Of a DNA stretch of 64,000 nucleotides, positions 62,714 to 64,000 are shown one piece after another. A model generated the notes under the pieces. It ran no database searches and was not told the DNA's origin. It saw only the letters and a program-made list of their open reading frames with translations. How positions within the stretch are numbered: position 1 is the stretch's first letter; the number at the start of each line of letters is the position of its first letter. This DNA comes from Bacteroidales bacterium (lineage in GTDB: Bacteria; Bacteroidota; Bacteroidia; Bacteroidales; UBA1715), in assembly GCA_017516865.1 (NCBI GenBank), contig JAFXAU010000025.1, forward strand, positions 1-64,000, written 5' to 3'. A program made the position numbers and the translations under genes.

Positions 62714-63787
62714 CTACGAATTTACAATTTCCGTTTGAATATTGATTGATTCTTGGTGAATTGCTTTAAAAGTTTTTTCAATCAACTCGTTGCTCAAGCC
62801 TTTTTCAGCACCACGAGCAAGTTTGTCGGTCAAGATTTGGTCCCAACGATGTGACTGGAACACTTGCACATTGTTTTCCTTTTTCGTCTTACCCATTTCG
62901 CGGCACACGTCCATACGTTTCGAAAGTGTGTCGAGCAACATTTCGTCAAGCACGTCGATTTTTGCACGGAGTTCGCTCATAACTTCCTTGTAATCAGCGT
63001 TATTCGTTCCACGTTCACGAACAACCAAACTGTTGAGGATTTCGCCTAAATCTTTCGGTGTGAATTGTTGTTTCGAGTCGCTCAACGCCACATCAGGATT
63101 GCAGTGCGATTCAATAATCAAACCATTTGCACCCAAATCCAACGATTTTTGAGCCAATTCCTGGACATATTCGCGTTTTCCTGCCATGTGGCTTGGGTCG
63201 CAGATAATTGGCAATTCAGGGATTCGGCGATGTAATTCAATCGCCATCTGCCATTGCGGAGCGTTGCGGTATTTTATTTTTTCGAACGATGAAAAACCAC
63301 GGTGAATGGCACCGAGTTTCGTGATTCCAGCACCGGCAATTCGCTCGAAAGCACCAATCCACAATTCCAAGTCGGGATTGATAGGATTCTTGATAAGCAC
63401 AGGAATGTCAACGCCCTTCAGCTCATTGGCAATTTCTTGCACGGCAAACGGATTCACCGTCGTACGGGCGCCAATCCAAAGAATGTCAACACCCATTTTC
63501 AATGCCTCGTTCACGTGTTTCTGGCACGCAACTTCGGTTGCCGTAAGCATTCCGTATTCTTTTTTAACACGTTTCAACCACGCCAATCCTTCAAATCCTA
63601 CGCCTTCGAATGAATTTGGACGAGTGCGAGGTTTCCAAATACCTGCACGGAAAATTTGCACACCAAGTTCTTTCAATCCTTTGGCAGTTTCCATTACCTG
63701 CTCTTCTGATTCTGCACTACATGGGCCTGCTATGATTACAGGACGCTTTGCGTTAATACCCCATGTTTCTATACTATCTACTTTCAT
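62714..63787 (-). CDS. DAHP synthase fused to chorismate mutase (type II)
   Basis: 357 residues. The DAHP synthase domain comes first: PVIIAGPCSAESEEQV, FRAGIWKPRTRPNSFEG, LWIGARTTVNPF, PIICDPSHMAGKREYV, IESHCNPDVALSDSKQQ. From about residue 270 is the chorismate mutase helix bundle (MSELRAKIDVLDEMLLDTLSKRMDVCREMGKTKKENNVQVF). This bifunctional order is usual in Bacteroidota. It starts the pathway and channels chorismate to prephenate, next to tyrA. Confidence 0.93.
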   Translation of the reverse strand: MKVDSIETWGINAKRPVIIAGPCSAESEEQVMETAKGLKELGVQIFRAGIWKPRTRPNSFEGVGFEGLAWLKRVKKEYGMLTATEVACQKHVNEALKMGVDILWIGARTTVNPFAVQEIANELKGVDIPVLIKNPINPDLELWIGAFERIAGAGITKLGAIHRGFSSFEKIKYRNAPQWQMAIELHRRIPELPIICDPSHMAGKREYVQELAQKSLDLGANGLIIESHCNPDVALSDSKQQFTPKDLGEILNSLVVRERGTNNADYKEVMSELRAKIDVLDEMLLDTLSKRMDVCREMGKTKKENNVQVFQSHRWDQILTDKLARGAEKGLSNELIEKTFKAIHQESINIQTEIVNS

Positions 63788-63811
63788 ATAATTAAATATT
63801 TATTTTTTGTT

Positions 63812-63839
63812 GAAGAGACGCGATTAATCGCGTCTCTTC
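63812..63839. repeat. 28-bp palindrome, copy 3
   Basis: Arms GAAGAGACGCGATT/AATCGCGTCTCTTC. Differs from copies 1 and 2 by a paired change (GTA/TAC to GAA/TTC) that keeps the symmetry. Between tyrA and the DAHP synthase gene. Confidence 0.9.
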
Positions 63840-63848
63840 GATTATACA

Positions 63849-64000
63849 TTATCCTTTTAATACGTCTTTAATTCTATTTGCTTCTTTTATTTCGTCGTAC
63901 AATTCTTTTGTCTTGTCTTCGGCAATCAATTGTTTGAAATGATTCAGCACGTCAATGTATTTGTCGATTGAATCCGTCAGGAAGCGGGCGTTTTGGCGGA
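63849..64000 (-). CDS. tyrA: Prephenate dehydrogenase, C-terminal part
   Basis: The last 49 codons are visible, reading RQNARFLTDSIDKYIDVLNHFKQL... and ending NRIKDVLKG. The ending (helical DSIDKYID, then EANRIKDVLKG) is typical of Bacteroidota prephenate dehydrogenases, and the next gene downstream is the DAHP synthase/chorismate mutase. The rest lies outside the window. Confidence 0.7.
   Translation of the reverse strand, partial: RQNARFLTDSIDKYIDVLNHFKQLIAEDKTKELYDEIKEANRIKDVLKG

Overview
The window reads as chromosomal DNA of a Bacteroidota bacterium, most like Bacteroidales. Three things point there. Many genes are preceded by the Bacteroidota -7 promoter element TAnnTTTG. Several exported proteins end in a type IX secretion (T9SS) sorting domain with a PNP signature. 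The gene families (DUF1573, DUF4292, DUF4175, DUF4143 ATPases, BspA-type repeats, DAHP synthase fused to chorismate mutase) are usual in that phylum. The species cannot be told from sequence alone.

Layout. 1-4750 is accessory: the tail of a probable sulfatase-modifying/lectin-fold gene, a GIY-YIG-like protein, two exported proteins (one with a hypervariable lectin-like end), a GNAT toxin with a tiny antitoxin, a candidate small RNA and a frameshifted nuclease-like gene. 4753-10447 holds an HtrA protease, a DUF1573 protein and cobalamin-dependent methionine synthase. 10532-14715 is a four-gene run of exported proteins of unknown role. 14738-22922 has a DUF4143 ATPase behind a three-copy operator array, a membrane protein, tadA, a Cro-like regulator, exported proteins, an M4 metalloprotease and a DUF3791/DUF3990 locus. 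23471-34834 is largely housekeeping: Skp/OmpH, UbiX, ComF, riboflavin synthase, alkaline phosphatase, Nudix, then the tight run pyrE - ABC ATPase - mltD - asparagine synthase - glycosyltransferase. 35025-39467 carries two related T9SS surface proteins. 39477-43490 is a LytS/LytTR two-component pair and the thioesterase - YrdC - M16 peptidase operon, all on the minus strand. 44000-45431 has two more hypervariable lectin-like proteins. 45435-53728 has mnmG and ybeY, a second DUF4143 ATPase, a flippase, dut, a sugar nucleotidyltransferase and a phosphoribosyltransferase. 53794-64000 has a candidate structured RNA, a T9SS protein, the TPR - DUF4292 - EnvC-like - DUF4175 run and the aromatic amino acid operon tyrA-aroG/CM-aroB-aroD.

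Three observations stand out. (1) Both DUF4143 ATPase genes are preceded by three copies of a short motif spaced exactly 33 bp apart, with a different motif at each gene. (2) Three FISUMP/C-type-lectin-like proteins differ at their C-termini almost only at first and second codon positions of NNC-type codons, which is the footprint of adenine-directed retroelement (DGR) diversification; no reverse transcriptase or template repeat is visible in this window. (3) Several short intergenic stretches fold into nested hairpins and may be unrecognised RNAs: 3628-3744, 43587-43692 and 53794-53916.
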